Assembly (NCBI RefSeq): GCF_014205675.1
Contig: NZ_JACIIX010000021.1
Coordinates: 1 to 39,514, forward strand
Reading direction: 5' to 3'
Length of the DNA stretch: 39,514 nt
DNA from: Novispirillum itersonii
GTDB taxonomy: Bacteria > Pseudomonadota > Alphaproteobacteria > Rhodospirillales > Rhodospirillaceae
The notes under the pieces were generated by a model. That model saw only the letters and a program-made list of their open reading frames with translations. It was not told the origin of the DNA and did no database searches. Both the position numbers and the translations under genes were made by a program. Positions 7,747 to 16,228 of this stretch are shown piece by piece; within the stretch, counting starts at the first letter, position 1, and each line of letters opens with the position of its first letter.

Positions 7747-9840
7747 ATGACCGCATCCCCCCCTGACGCCGCCATCAACGCCGTCGATGACGGCGGCGTC
7801 CTTCATGCCGGCCTTGGCGACCGCTCCACCGTCGTCGGCAAGCTGCTGTTCCTGATCGCCCTCGCCTTCTCCGTCTGGCAGATCTATTTCGCAGCCTATG
7901 CCCCGGTTGCCTCAATCGTCGCCCGATCCCTGCATGTCGGCTTCATTCTGCTGCTGGTCTTCGGCATCACCGCCAATGCCCGCAGGAATGGCGACTGGCG
8001 CAGCTGGCTGGACTGGGGTCTGGGCGCGGCCGGATTTGCGCTGGCCTTCTATCACTGGGTCTTCGAAAGCGATCTCAACATCCGGGCCGGGGACCCCAAC
8101 CAGACCGACCTGATTGTCGGCTGCATTGTCGTCGCACTGGTCTTTGAGGCCGCCCGCCGGGTTCTTGGTACCGCCCTGCCGGTCGTCTGTACCCTGTTTC
8201 TGTCCTATGCCCTGTTCGGTCAGTACCTGCCGTCTCCCCTGAACCATCGTGGCTATGGGTTTGATCAGGTGATTGACCAGATGTTTCTGGGGACTGAGGG
8301 CATCTACGGGACCCCGACCTATGTGTCGGCCACCTATATCTTCCTGTTCATCGTGTTTGGTGCTTTTCTCGAACGGGCAGGCATTATCGGCCTGTTCAAT
8401 GATCTGGCGATCGGCTCGGTCGGGCACACCCAGGGCGGTCCGGCCAAGGTTTCCGTCGTCTCCTCTGCCCTGATGGGTACGGTCAACGGATCCGGGGTGG
8501 CCAACGTCGTCACCACCGGCCAGTTTACCATTCCGCTGATGAAGCGCAGCGGGTTCACCTCAGCCTTCGCCGGGGCCGTGGAAGCCACCGCCTCAATGGG
8601 CGGGCAGATCATGCCGCCGGTGATGGGGGCCGTGGCCTTCATCATGGCGGAAACCCTTGGCGTCGGATATGCCGAGATTGTCCGCGCGGCCGTCATCCCT
8701 GCCATCCTGTATTTTGCCACCGCCTTCTGGATGGTCCATCTGGAAGCCAGACGCCTTGGCCTGAAAGGCATGGAGAAGGACCAGCTGCCCAGCGTCGCCC
8801 GGGCCCTGCGGGAACGCTGGCACCTGCTGCTTCCGCTGGCCGCCCTTGTCGTCCTTCTGTTCTCCGGTTTCACGCCTCTGTTTGCAGGAACTGTCGGCCT
8901 TGCCTTCACCGCCATCCTGATCCTTGGATCCCGGATTGCCACCTCCATGGGCAGGTTGCCGATGAAGATCCTGCTGTGGATTTTTATCGGGCTCGCCAGC
9001 TCGGTTTTCTTCAAACTTGGTATCACCGTTGTCTTTGCCGTGATTGCCGTACTGGTGGCCGTTCTGGTGTTCATCCGTGGCGGTAAGGCGACCCTGTCCC
9101 TGTGCGTGGAATCCCTTGCCGAAGGGGCCCGCCATGCCCTGCCTGTGGCCATCGCCTGTGCTCTGGTCGGCATCATCATCGCCACCATGACCCTGACCGG
9201 TGCCGCTTCCAATTTCACCCGCGTGATTGTGTCGGTGGGTGAAAACAATCTGTTCCTGTCGCTGCTGATGACCATGGTCGCCTGCCTGATCCTTGGCATG
9301 GGGATCCCGACCATCCCCAATTACATCATCACCTCGTCACTGGTCGGTCCGGCGCTGGCAAATCTGGGTGTGCCACTGATTGTCAGCCACATGTTCGTGT
9401 TCTACTTCGGGATTATGGCCGACCTGACCCCGCCGGTGGCGCTGGCTGCCTTTGCCGCCTCCTCCATCGCCAAGGAATCAGCGATGAAGATCGGCCTTCA
9501 GGCCATGCGCATCGCCATTGCCGGATTTGTGGTGCCGTTCATGGCGGTCTATACTCCGGCCCTGATGCTGCAAAACACCGGGGATCTTCCGGCGGCGATC
9601 GGGTTTATTCCTGCTGTCGCTTATGTGACCGTCAAAGCCGTTCTCTCTGTCGGCCTGTGGGGTGCTGCGGCCATCGGCTATCTGTCCGGTCCGCTGCGCT
9701 GGTGGGAACGGCTGTGGGCGGCTGCCACCGCCTTCTGTCTGGTTGCGGCGATCCCGATGACCGATGAAATCGGGTTTGCCTCGGTGGTTGTCTTTATCGG
9801 CTATCAGGTTCTGCAAACCCGCCGTAAAGCGGCCGCATGA
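7747..9840 (+). CDS. TRAP transporter fused permease (DctQ-DctM type, TAXI system)
   Basis: 697 residues, almost all hydrophobic, with roughly 16-18 membrane segments. The first quarter matches the small-subunit part and the rest the large DctM part; fused permeases of this size are normal for TAXI systems. Conserved motifs include GSGVANVVTTGQFTIPLM, GGQIMPPVMGAVAF, MGIPTIPNYI and ADLTPPVALAAFA. It carries out sodium-driven uptake of whatever the TAXI protein binds. Its stop overlaps the start of the DUF1850 gene in an ATGA, so the two are translationally coupled. Confidence 0.92.
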   Translation: MTASPPDAAINAVDDGGVLHAGLGDRSTVVGKLLFLIALAFSVWQIYFAAYAPVASIVARSLHVGFILLLVFGITANARRNGDWRSWLDWGLGAAGFALAFYHWVFESDLNIRAGDPNQTDLIVGCIVVALVFEAARRVLGTALPVVCTLFLSYALFGQYLPSPLNHRGYGFDQVIDQMFLGTEGIYGTPTYVSATYIFLFIVFGAFLERAGIIGLFNDLAIGSVGHTQGGPAKVSVVSSALMGTVNGSGVANVVTTGQFTIPLMKRSGFTSAFAGAVEATASMGGQIMPPVMGAVAFIMAETLGVGYAEIVRAAVIPAILYFATAFWMVHLEARRLGLKGMEKDQLPSVARALRERWHLLLPLAALVVLLFSGFTPLFAGTVGLAFTAILILGSRIATSMGRLPMKILLWIFIGLASSVFFKLGITVVFAVIAVLVAVLVFIRGGKATLSLCVESLAEGARHALPVAIACALVGIIIATMTLTGAASNFTRVIVSVGENNLFLSLLMTMVACLILGMGIPTIPNYIITSSLVGPALANLGVPLIVSHMFVFYFGIMADLTPPVALAAFAASSIAKESAMKIGLQAMRIAIAGFVVPFMAVYTPALMLQNTGDLPAAIGFIPAVAYVTVKAVLSVGLWGAAAIGYLSGPLRWWERLWAAATAFCLVAAIPMTDEIGFASVVVFIGYQVLQTRRKAAA

Positions 9841-10307
9841 CCTCCGCCCTTGCTATCCTGACCCTGTGTATTGGCTTACAGGGGGAGCCTCCGCTTCCCC
9901 TGTCCGCACTGCCGCCCGCCGGGCCCTTCGCCGCAACCACCGGAAATTCCGGCACAGCTCCGCTTCAGACGTTTCAGCTGCGTTGGTTGCATTCTGTCGA
10001 GAAAACGCCGTGGGAAGAACACTGGAGCGTCACCCCACAGGGCCTGCAACTGGGGCTGGTCCGCATCGGTGGCTCCGGCGCCGGAATGGAACCTCCGGAA
10101 GACGCCCGGCTGGTCAACGGCGGTTTCGAATATTCCGGAAGCACCCGGCCACCGGTCCCGCAGCTCCTGCTGCCCGACAGTGCCTTTACCGGGCCGCTCA
10201 ACCTGTGCCGGGATGACGGAACCGGCTGCCTTCCTCTCCACACCCTTGCCGCCCGAAACAGCGGAGACAGCCGCCCGATCCTGCTGTCAGCCTGCTTCCG
10301 GGAGTGA
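9837..10307 (+). CDS. DUF1850 protein, TAXI-TRAP partner
   Basis: 156 residues with a short hydrophobic N-terminus (probable signal or anchor) and the DUF1850 core LRWLHSVEKTPWEEHW (residues about 48-63). DUF1850 genes are found beside TAXI-TRAP permeases; their role is unknown. It starts inside the permease stop (ATGA). Its last 21 bases overlap the 3' end of the oppositely directed histidine kinase gene, so the two reading frames share DNA tail to tail. Confidence 0.8.
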   Translation: MTSALAILTLCIGLQGEPPLPLSALPPAGPFAATTGNSGTAPLQTFQLRWLHSVEKTPWEEHWSVTPQGLQLGLVRIGGSGAGMEPPEDARLVNGGFEYSGSTRPPVPQLLLPDSAFTGPLNLCRDDGTGCLPLHTLAARNSGDSRPILLSACFRE

Positions 10308-12437
10308 CAGAGGTTCGGCCTCTGCCCTCGGAAGCCCGACCCGGACGGTTGTTCCGGCCCCAAGGCGGCTGAAGATGCGGATCGTCCCGCCGTGCAGGTT
10401 GACCAGCTTGCGCGCCATGTAAAGCCCGAACCCGGTTCCGGGCACGCCCTGCGTGTTGCTGCCCCGGGCATATTTCTCAAAAATCCGGGGCAGGTCCTGC
10501 TCCGGGATTCCCCGGCCCCGGTCCTCCACTTCCACCAGCACCATTCCGTCCTCATCAGACAGGCGGACATCCACCACCGTCTCCGCCGGACTGTACTTCA
10601 GGGCATTGCCGATCAGATTGCGGAACAGGGTCTCCATCATCTCTTCGTCGGCAATCACCGTCGGCGGACTTTCCCGCAGGCCACTAAGGCGGATCTCCCG
10701 CTCCGGGCTCTGGGTCCGGAAGGCCTGAACAACGTCCATCACCAAAGACTGAAGATCGGTATTGACCGGATACAGCCGCATGACGTGCCCATCCATGCGC
10801 TGCTGCTGCAAACCGACCTCAATCACCTCGGTCAACCGACGCATCGCCCGCCGCATCCGCTCCAGCACCCGGCCCCCGTCCATCCCGGTTTCCGGCAGGC
10901 GCAGCGCCAAAGTATCGAGACTGCTGTTCAACACCGACACCGGCGTCCGGTATTCGTGGGAGATCATGTCAATAAAGCGGATCTGGTCAGCAATAGCCTG
11001 CCGTTCCGCCCGCAGCGAAGCCTCCAGCTGCTCCTTGGCCATGGCCAGTTCCCGGGTCCTCTCCTCCACCAGTTGCATTGCCTTCCGTTCGGATGACCGC
11101 GCCAGTGCCGCCAGATCACTCTGGGCCTGCGTCCGTTCGGCCTCCGCCTCGCGGACCCGCATCGCCAGCCCCAGCGTCATCATCACCATATGCGCACTCA
11201 TGCCGATCAGGGTGGAGTTGTCGGTCAGCAGAGAGGAGTCGAGAAACCCCAGTGTGCGCGAAGTGTTAAGGACCCCGCCCAGCGCCAGAAGGACAAAGGC
11301 GACCGTAAACACCCCGGCCGGCCGGTATCCCCGCCGGTACAACACCAGCCCGGCACCGACACAAAGGTAAATGTGGACGATCATCACCGGCAGGATGACC
11401 GGAGCCACCGCCGCATAATATCCGGCGGCAGAGCAGACAGCCCCGACCGCATACACACCGATCATCACCGCGATCGCCCGGTAGACCCAGGGCATCTGCT
11501 GCTTCAGGCGCAGGTAGGCAATGCCGAACAGTCCGCCGAACAGCGACGACAGCATCATCGGAATACTGTAGGCCTGATTAACGAACAGGACCGACACATC
11601 ACCGAACAGGAACGGCATGTACCCGGACAGAGAAAAATAGGCCAGCCCGGAAAAAGCGACATAGATGCCGTAGAGGACATACCAACTGTCCCGCAGCCAC
11701 AGAAAATACATCAGGTTCATCAGGAAAATCAGGGCAAAAGTCCCGTAGACCGCCCCCATCACCAGATCCTCACGGGTATTGGCCGCCGTGAAGACGTTAA
11801 TGTCAGAGATAGATCCCCGCAGCACCACCGCCCCCGAGGTCGATATCCGGATATACAGGTCACGGACCTCCCCCGGATCCAGCGTCAGGATTGAGGTGAA
11901 ATGCGCGGTCCGCAGGGTGCGCCCGGACAGCGGTTCCTGATCCCCAAACCGGTTGAGCCGGAACCCGTCGGCTCCCTGCCCCGGCGGACCGGCATACAGG
12001 GCCAGATGATCGGTGAACGGCGGCCGCAGCTCCATCACCCAGGTCATCCGGCGACTGGCTCCGGAACTGATACGGGCATGCAGCCAGACAACATCCCCGG
12101 TAAAACCGAGACTGAGAAACCCCGGCAGCGGAGTCATGGTTGCCCCGGCCTGCGCTGCGATCACATCGTCAAGGGTCAAGGCACCGCCGGGATCCCGGAG
12201 CATGGAAAAGACACCGGCCATGCTCTGGGCGGCGGTCTGGCCATCCAGCAGAACCAACGTTTCCGGCCGGGGGGAGGAAGACGGTTCAACCGCGTGAGCA
12301 GACGGGGCCCCATACCCGACCCACAGCAGAATCATCAGGGCAATCTTCACCATGCGGTGGAATGCCGCCGCCGGGGATCCCTTCCGGCGTCTGTATTCCT
12401 GATACACGCGGTCTCTCTCCCGTTTCCGGTCCGCCAT
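10287..12437 (-). CDS. Membrane sensor histidine kinase with 7TMR-DISM sensor
   Basis: Up to 716 residues. The first ATG (12437) gives 28 charged residues before a signal-like segment; the ATG at 12353 would start directly at MVKIALMILLWVG. Neither has a strong ribosome site. Domains in order: an extracellular 7TMR-DISMED2 domain (about 55-220), seven membrane helices (7TMR-DISM_7TM, about 227-430), a coiled coil, HisKA with the phospho-acceptor His near 492 (SHEYRTPVSVL), and an HATPase domain with N box LIGNALKYS near 609 and G boxes DRGRGIP and GTGFGLYMARK. DISM sensors are thought to bind carbohydrates or other small ligands. The OmpR-type regulator gene is divergent, so these form a likely pair. 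Confidence 0.88.
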   Translation of the reverse strand: MADRKRERDRVYQEYRRRKGSPAAAFHRMVKIALMILLWVGYGAPSAHAVEPSSSPRPETLVLLDGQTAAQSMAGVFSMLRDPGGALTLDDVIAAQAGATMTPLPGFLSLGFTGDVVWLHARISSGASRRMTWVMELRPPFTDHLALYAGPPGQGADGFRLNRFGDQEPLSGRTLRTAHFTSILTLDPGEVRDLYIRISTSGAVVLRGSISDINVFTAANTREDLVMGAVYGTFALIFLMNLMYFLWLRDSWYVLYGIYVAFSGLAYFSLSGYMPFLFGDVSVLFVNQAYSIPMMLSSLFGGLFGIAYLRLKQQMPWVYRAIAVMIGVYAVGAVCSAAGYYAAVAPVILPVMIVHIYLCVGAGLVLYRRGYRPAGVFTVAFVLLALGGVLNTSRTLGFLDSSLLTDNSTLIGMSAHMVMMTLGLAMRVREAEAERTQAQSDLAALARSSERKAMQLVEERTRELAMAKEQLEASLRAERQAIADQIRFIDMISHEYRTPVSVLNSSLDTLALRLPETGMDGGRVLERMRRAMRRLTEVIEVGLQQQRMDGHVMRLYPVNTDLQSLVMDVVQAFRTQSPEREIRLSGLRESPPTVIADEEMMETLFRNLIGNALKYSPAETVVDVRLSDEDGMVLVEVEDRGRGIPEQDLPRIFEKYARGSNTQGVPGTGFGLYMARKLVNLHGGTIRIFSRLGAGTTVRVGLPRAEAEPLSLPEAG

Positions 12438-12697
12438 GGTGTGGCGGCAATCCTGTCAGCCGCCTGCTCTGCGGCCATCACCAGCGCCGGGCCCGCCTGA
12501 CCGGTGCTGTTCCGGGTCCACAGGGTGCCTGCCCCATGAACCGCTTCCTTCTTTGTGCGACATTCCGGCGTCTGCGACAATCCCATATCAGGCCGCAGAA
12601 GGTGGGTTATCTCCCGGCGCTGACCGCTGTATAAACCAGCGGTAGTTCTCCCCGGCCTGCTGGACACCTGTTCCCGGCCCAGAGTGTTGGACGTCTG
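12438..12697. promoter_or_regulatory. Divergent promoter region of the two-component pair
   Basis: This 260-bp gap separates the kinase from its probable response regulator. ACCGCTG (12623-12629) and CAGCGGT (12637-12643) form a 7-bp inverted repeat about 55 bases before the regulator start. I do not see GTCACA-type repeats like those at 15.2 and 16.0 kb. No coding signal stands out. Confidence 0.35.
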
Positions 12698-13492
12698 ATG
12701 GATATGCGGCCTGCCTTCCCCGGTGCACCGGCGCCACTGACCCCGCCGGTGCGGGTGGTTCTGATCGAAGATGACACCGATCTGCGGGACTCTCTGGCAG
12801 ACCTGATCGGACTGGCGGGCTTTGAGGTCCTGACCGGAAAGTCAGCGCTGGAATTTTATCAGATTCTGGCCAGCCAGCCGTTCGAGATCGCCATTCTTGA
12901 TGTCGGGCTGCCGGATCAGGACGGCTTCAGCATCGTTGAACACCTGAAGGCCAATCACCATCGCCACGGCATCATCATGCTGACCGCCCGGGATGGCACC
13001 GAAGACCGGATTCAAGGGTTCCGGCGCGGGGCTGACCTGTATTTCACCAAACCGGCCGATGGGCGGGAACTGGTGGCCGCCATCACCTCGCTTGCCCTGC
13101 GGCTGCGGGCAACCGATCCACACCCTGCCGCCGCCGAAACAGCACCCCCGGCGGCACCCTCCGCCGGAGAGGCAACCGGACCGGAACCGGGAACGGCAGA
13201 CTGGCGGCTGGATCCCCAGCAATGGGCGCTACGGGCACCGTCCGGCCTGTCCGTCAGCCTGACGGCACAGGAAATGCGCCTGCTGGGATGTTTCCTGACC
13301 GCGCCCGACGGCATTGCCACCCGCAGCGCCCTTCTGGGATCGATCGGCAAGAATCCGGTTGAAACGGAAGACCGCAGTCTTGATGCCGCCATCCGCCGCC
13401 TGCGCCGCAAAGTGGAACAGGCGATCGGGCAGGACCTGCCCCTGAAAACGGTGCCGACCAAGGGCTACCAGTTCACAGCCCCGCTGCGCTGA
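12698..13492 (+). CDS. OmpR/PhoB-type response regulator
   Basis: 264 residues. The receiver domain (about 17-135) has the acidic pair EDD, the phosphorylated Asp68 in ILDVGLPDQDG, a Thr in MLTARDG and the Lys in FTKPAD. A long Ala/Pro-rich linker (about 140-165) leads to a winged-helix DNA-binding domain (about 170-262; RSLDAAIRRLRRKVEQ is the recognition region). Proteins of this kind bind head-to-tail repeats about 10-11 bp apart. It is divergent from the DISM kinase and lies only 8 bases from the convergent LysE gene. Confidence 0.9.
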   Translation: MDMRPAFPGAPAPLTPPVRVVLIEDDTDLRDSLADLIGLAGFEVLTGKSALEFYQILASQPFEIAILDVGLPDQDGFSIVEHLKANHHRHGIIMLTARDGTEDRIQGFRRGADLYFTKPADGRELVAAITSLALRLRATDPHPAAAETAPPAAPSAGEATGPEPGTADWRLDPQQWALRAPSGLSVSLTAQEMRLLGCFLTAPDGIATRSALLGSIGKNPVETEDRSLDAAIRRLRRKVEQAIGQDLPLKTVPTKGYQFTAPLR

Positions 13493-13499
13493 TCCTCCG

Positions 13500-14165
13500 T
13501 CACGGCCGGGCGAGGGCCATCATCCCGCCAAACAGCAGGAAGGCCAGACCGCTGATCCGGTTGACCCACAGGCGGCCCCGGTAGGACGACAGCGGGCGCT
13601 GCACCTGTCCGGCGCAGGCGGCGTAGCCCATGTGGATTCCCACCACCAGCACCGCATAGCTGACCACCAGCAGGGCCGATTGCCGGACAGTCTCCTGCCG
13701 GGGATCAATGAACTGCGGAAACACCGACAGAAAGAAGAAAACTGCCTTCGGATTGGTCAGTTGCAATGAAACCCCTTCCAGCCCCTGCCGGAAGCCCCGA
13801 CACCGGAACCCATCCTCCCGGCGGACCGCCCCCTGCCCGGTCTCCGGCATTACCGCCCCACTCTGCGCGGCAGACCGCGGCCCCGACCAGATCAGACGCC
13901 CTCCCAGAAAGACAAGATAGGCCGCTCCGGCGTACTTCAGCACACTGAACGCCAGCGGTGAGGATGACAGCACCACGCCCACCCCGGTCATCGACAGTGT
14001 CCCGATGATCAAGGCACCGGCAGCAATTCCCAGACTCCCCGCAAAAGCCCCGGCCAGACCATGGTTGACGGCATTGCCGACGGTGAACAGAACCCCCGGA
14101 CCGGGGCTCAGCACGGTCAATGCCGCAAACAGCAGAAACATCGGATAGTCAGCCACCCTCAGCAC
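13500..14165 (-). CDS. LysE/RhtB-family amino acid exporter
   Basis: 221 residues with about six membrane segments. The N-terminal signature LTVLSPGPGVLFTVGNAVNHG and the downstream YLVFLGGRLIW and QLTNPKAVFFFLSVFPQF are typical of LysE/RhtB exporters. A variable hydrophilic loop (about 95-125) lies between helices 3 and 4. It probably exports an amino acid or related amine. A LysR-type gene lies divergently 121 bases away, the usual arrangement for exporter and regulator, so control by that protein is likely. The substrate is unknown. Confidence 0.87.
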   Translation of the reverse strand: MLRVADYPMFLLFAALTVLSPGPGVLFTVGNAVNHGLAGAFAGSLGIAAGALIIGTLSMTGVGVVLSSSPLAFSVLKYAGAAYLVFLGGRLIWSGPRSAAQSGAVMPETGQGAVRREDGFRCRGFRQGLEGVSLQLTNPKAVFFFLSVFPQFIDPRQETVRQSALLVVSYAVLVVGIHMGYAACAGQVQRPLSSYRGRLWVNRISGLAFLLFGGMMALARP

Positions 14166-14247
14166 TCCATCACCGTTCCGGGACCTGTTCCCGACCGCCT
14201 CAGTGATGGCGTGGAACAGGCCACTCCCGCAAACGAGTTCTCCGGCC

Positions 14248-14266
14248 TATACTTGAGGTTTCCTCA
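14248..14266. promoter_or_regulatory. Likely LysR operator (T-N11-A) beside a -10-like box
   Basis: TGAGG-TTT-CCTCA (14254-14266) is a symmetrical site that fits the T-N11-A rule of LysR regulators exactly. It lies in the gap between the LysE and LysR genes, next to TATACT (14248-14253), a -10-like hexamer for the rightward gene. Confidence 0.55.
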
Positions 14267-14286
14267 CCTGTGGACCGCATCGCCTT

Positions 14287-15222
14287 ATGTCCCCGCCCTC
14301 CCTTCCAATGCCCCGCCTGCCTCTGAACGGCCTGCGGGTGTTTGCCGTCGCCGCCCGGCTTGGCAGCTTTCAGGCGGCGGCCGAGGCTCTGGGGGTCACC
14401 CCCGGCGCGGTCAGCCGCCAGATTCAGGCGCTGGAGGCGCTGCTGGCAGGCCCGCTGTTCCTCCGCCTGCCGCGACGGGTCACCCTGACCCCGGACGGGC
14501 AGTTTCTGCTGGACCGGATTGAACCGGCCTTTGCTGACCTTGACGCCGCCTTCAGGCACCTGTTGCCCGCCCGCGAACCGGCAACACTGATCCTCGAAGC
14601 CATGCCGACCTTCACCATGCACTGGCTTCTGCGCCGCCTGCCGGATTTTCAGGCCGCCCACCCGGAGATTACGGTAACCCTGCACACCCGGCAGGGTGCC
14701 ATCGACCGCTCCCAGCCTGCTGATCTGTACATCCGCCGGGATCCGGCCCAGTTTTCCGGCCTGACCGGAACCCCGTTCCTGCCAGAGCACAGCCGTCTGG
14801 TTGCCAGCCCCGCGTTTCTGGCAGCCCACCAAACGGAGACTGCGGCGGATATTCTGCGTCTTCCCCGCCTGAGCATGCGGTCCCGGCCGGACCTGTGGCC
14901 CCTGTGGCACCGGATGTGCAGGGCAGAACAGCCCGCCGATACCGGCGCGGCGCTTGCCCTCGATTCCACCCTTCTGGCCGTACAGGCCGCCATCGCCGGG
15001 CTCGGCATTGCCCTGATTCCTGAGTTCTTTCTACAGGACGCCCTTGCGGACGGAACCCTGAACACCATCAGCGGTTTTCCTCCGCTTGCCAGCGGAACAT
15101 ACCACTGGCTGACACCGGCTCCCGTGCTGTCGCCCTCCTGCCGGGTCTTCCTGCGCTGGCTGACCGCAGCGTCTGCCCCCCAGCCTTCCCCTCACCCTCC
15201 GTCACATTCCGTCACATCCTGA
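14287..15222 (+). CDS. LysR-family regulator (GcvA-like)
   Basis: 311 residues. The winged helix-turn-helix spans about residues 12-68 (LNGLRVFAVAARLGSFQAAAEALGV followed by TPGAVSRQI), with the GcvA/AmpR-like LPRRVTLTPDG. The effector domain follows (about 95-300). The ATG at 14308, giving MPRLPLNGL, is an alternative start. It is divergent from the LysE-type exporter and probably controls it. Its last codons contain two of the GTCACA repeats of the next promoter. Confidence 0.87.
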   Translation: MSPPSLPMPRLPLNGLRVFAVAARLGSFQAAAEALGVTPGAVSRQIQALEALLAGPLFLRLPRRVTLTPDGQFLLDRIEPAFADLDAAFRHLLPAREPATLILEAMPTFTMHWLLRRLPDFQAAHPEITVTLHTRQGAIDRSQPADLYIRRDPAQFSGLTGTPFLPEHSRLVASPAFLAAHQTETAADILRLPRLSMRSRPDLWPLWHRMCRAEQPADTGAALALDSTLLAVQAAIAGLGIALIPEFFLQDALADGTLNTISGFPPLASGTYHWLTPAPVLSPSCRVFLRWLTAASAPQPSPHPPSHSVTS

Positions 15223-15265
15223 CACATGACGTCCCTTGCAACCCTTGGGTGCGTTCTTCTATAGT
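15201..15265 (+). promoter_or_regulatory. Promoter A: three 10-bp phased GTCACA repeats plus -35/-10
   Basis: GTCACAT begins at 15201 and 15211, and GACACAT at 15221, an exact 10-bp period. The -35 box TTGCAA (15236-15241) and -10 box TATAGT (15260-15265) follow with an 18-bp spacer. The array overlaps the last codons of the LysR gene. The layout matches promoter B at 15962 almost base for base in the first two repeats (18 of 20). Confidence 0.65.
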
Positions 15266-15328
15266 AATCCTGACCCATCGGTCAGCTTGCCTGACCCCAA
15301 CTGGCCCAGACCGACCAAGACCGGTACC

Positions 15329-15817
15329 GTGTCCGACGCATCACGACAGAATCACTTTCTGGCAGAACCTGCCCTGCACCGCGATCTTCTGGTCATTGAC
15401 GAAGATCTGGCGCAGAGTCTGCGACTTCTGCCGGATCTGCCCGCGGGCTACGACATGGCCGTCCTTCCCCGCTCGGGAACCTCTCTCCGCCATCTGACAG
15501 ACCATTTACGGGACTGTGCCCCTGTCAAAACCCTGCTGCTGGTTCTCGACGGCGGGCCGGGATATATCCGGCTGGGCGGTCAGATTCTCGATGCCATGGC
15601 CATTGACCGGCATCAGGCAGAATTTCTGAACTGGCAGACCCTGCTGACCCCGGATGCCTGTCTGATTCTTCTGGTCAACGGCGTCACCGATGGCCCGCAG
15701 GGGCAACGGTTCTGCCTGCTGCTGAAGCACAACCTGCAACGGCCGGTTTTATTCCGCCTGCATCAGGACACCCGGTCCGTTCTTTCCGCCCTGTCCTCCG
15801 GACGACCCCGCCCGTAA
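15329..15817 (+). CDS. Stand-alone degenerate DUF4347 protein
   Basis: Predicted from the GTG at 15329 (162 residues). The open frame reaches back to 15236, but that start would sit on promoter A itself, so a downstream start is needed; TTG at 15287 is another option. The protein aligns well with DUF4347, a domain normally at the N-terminus of very large RTX/cadherin adhesins: LLVIDEDL, DLPAGYDMAVL, LDGGPGYIRLGGQILD, WQTLLTPDACLILL and GQRFCLLL. DUF4347 has an SHG and a YGC motif that look like the His/Cys pair of clan CD peptidases. Here they read LDG and VNG, so that pair is lost. No signal peptide or repeats are seen. It may be a remnant or a repurposed small protein. Confidence 0.6.
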   Translation: MSDASRQNHFLAEPALHRDLLVIDEDLAQSLRLLPDLPAGYDMAVLPRSGTSLRHLTDHLRDCAPVKTLLLVLDGGPGYIRLGGQILDAMAIDRHQAEFLNWQTLLTPDACLILLVNGVTDGPQGQRFCLLLKHNLQRPVLFRLHQDTRSVLSALSSGRPRP

Positions 15818-15961
15818 TAGGCTCCGCCGACACCGGAACTGCTGCCGACTGAGCGGAAGCCCCTGCCCGATCGGAGAACACTCTTCTGTTTCAGACTTCT
15901 CAAGCGCTTTCCACCATAAAGTGAACGCCCCTTGCCCCTGAAAAATTTAAGAATAATTTTC
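15818..15961. other. Non-coding stretch before promoter B
   Basis: No gene seen. The end (15940-15961) is an AT-rich block in which GAAAAATT faces AATTTTC; it could act as an UP-like element for promoter B. No convincing terminator for the DUF4347-like gene is visible. Confidence 0.4.
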
Positions 15962-16025
15962 GTCAAATTCCGTCACATGCTGTCACAACTCGTGCGTTGT
16001 CCGGGGCGGCGGAAAAAGACATTCT
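15962..16025 (+). promoter_or_regulatory. Promoter B: three 10-bp phased GTCACA repeats
   Basis: GTCAAAT (15962), GTCACAT (15972) and GTCACAA (15982) repeat with an exact 10-bp period. A -35-like TTGTCC starts at 15997, 15 bases after the third repeat, the same spacing as in promoter A. The -10 (CATTCT, 16020-16025) is weak, as expected for an activator-dependent promoter. Confidence 0.5.
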
Positions 16026-16031
16026 GATCCT

Positions 16032-16165
16032 GCAAACGACGGAACTCCTGTGCCAAGGGATGTCTGCCTAAATCCGTCGGATGCACCGCCCGGCTGGCAC
16101 TGCCCGCCCTTCCCTTCAGCCGGGCATGAACCCCCGCTTTCTGCCCGGAAGCGGGGGTTTGACTT
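16032..16165 (+). ncRNA. Candidate small RNA from promoter B
   Basis: Transcription from promoter B would begin near 16032 and meet a strong terminator at 16129-16160, giving an RNA of about 130 nt. No protein frame with a ribosome site lies in it. GTGCCA near 16050 can pair with TGGCAC near 16095, and CCGGGCA before the terminator can pair with TGCCCGG in the terminator loop, giving two competing folds. This is an inference from layout only. Confidence 0.35.
16129..16160 (+). terminator. Rho-independent terminator
   Basis: AACCCCCGCTT pairs perfectly with AAGCGGGGGTT (11 bp) and is followed by TTTGACTTTT. The better T tract is on the plus strand, so it fits a rightward transcript, although it may also help to stop the leftward manC transcript. 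Confidence 0.75.
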
Positions 16166-16228
16166 TTCCGGTCCCGGGTCAGCCGGAAGACCGGAGGAGG
16201 GGAGCACGTCCCCTCCCCCGTCCACGGG

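Noticed and set aside
12438-12697. GTCACA-type repeats that would tie the 12.7-kb regulator to promoters A and B
   Set aside because: No such array is visible in the regulator's own promoter region, so the link is not claimed.
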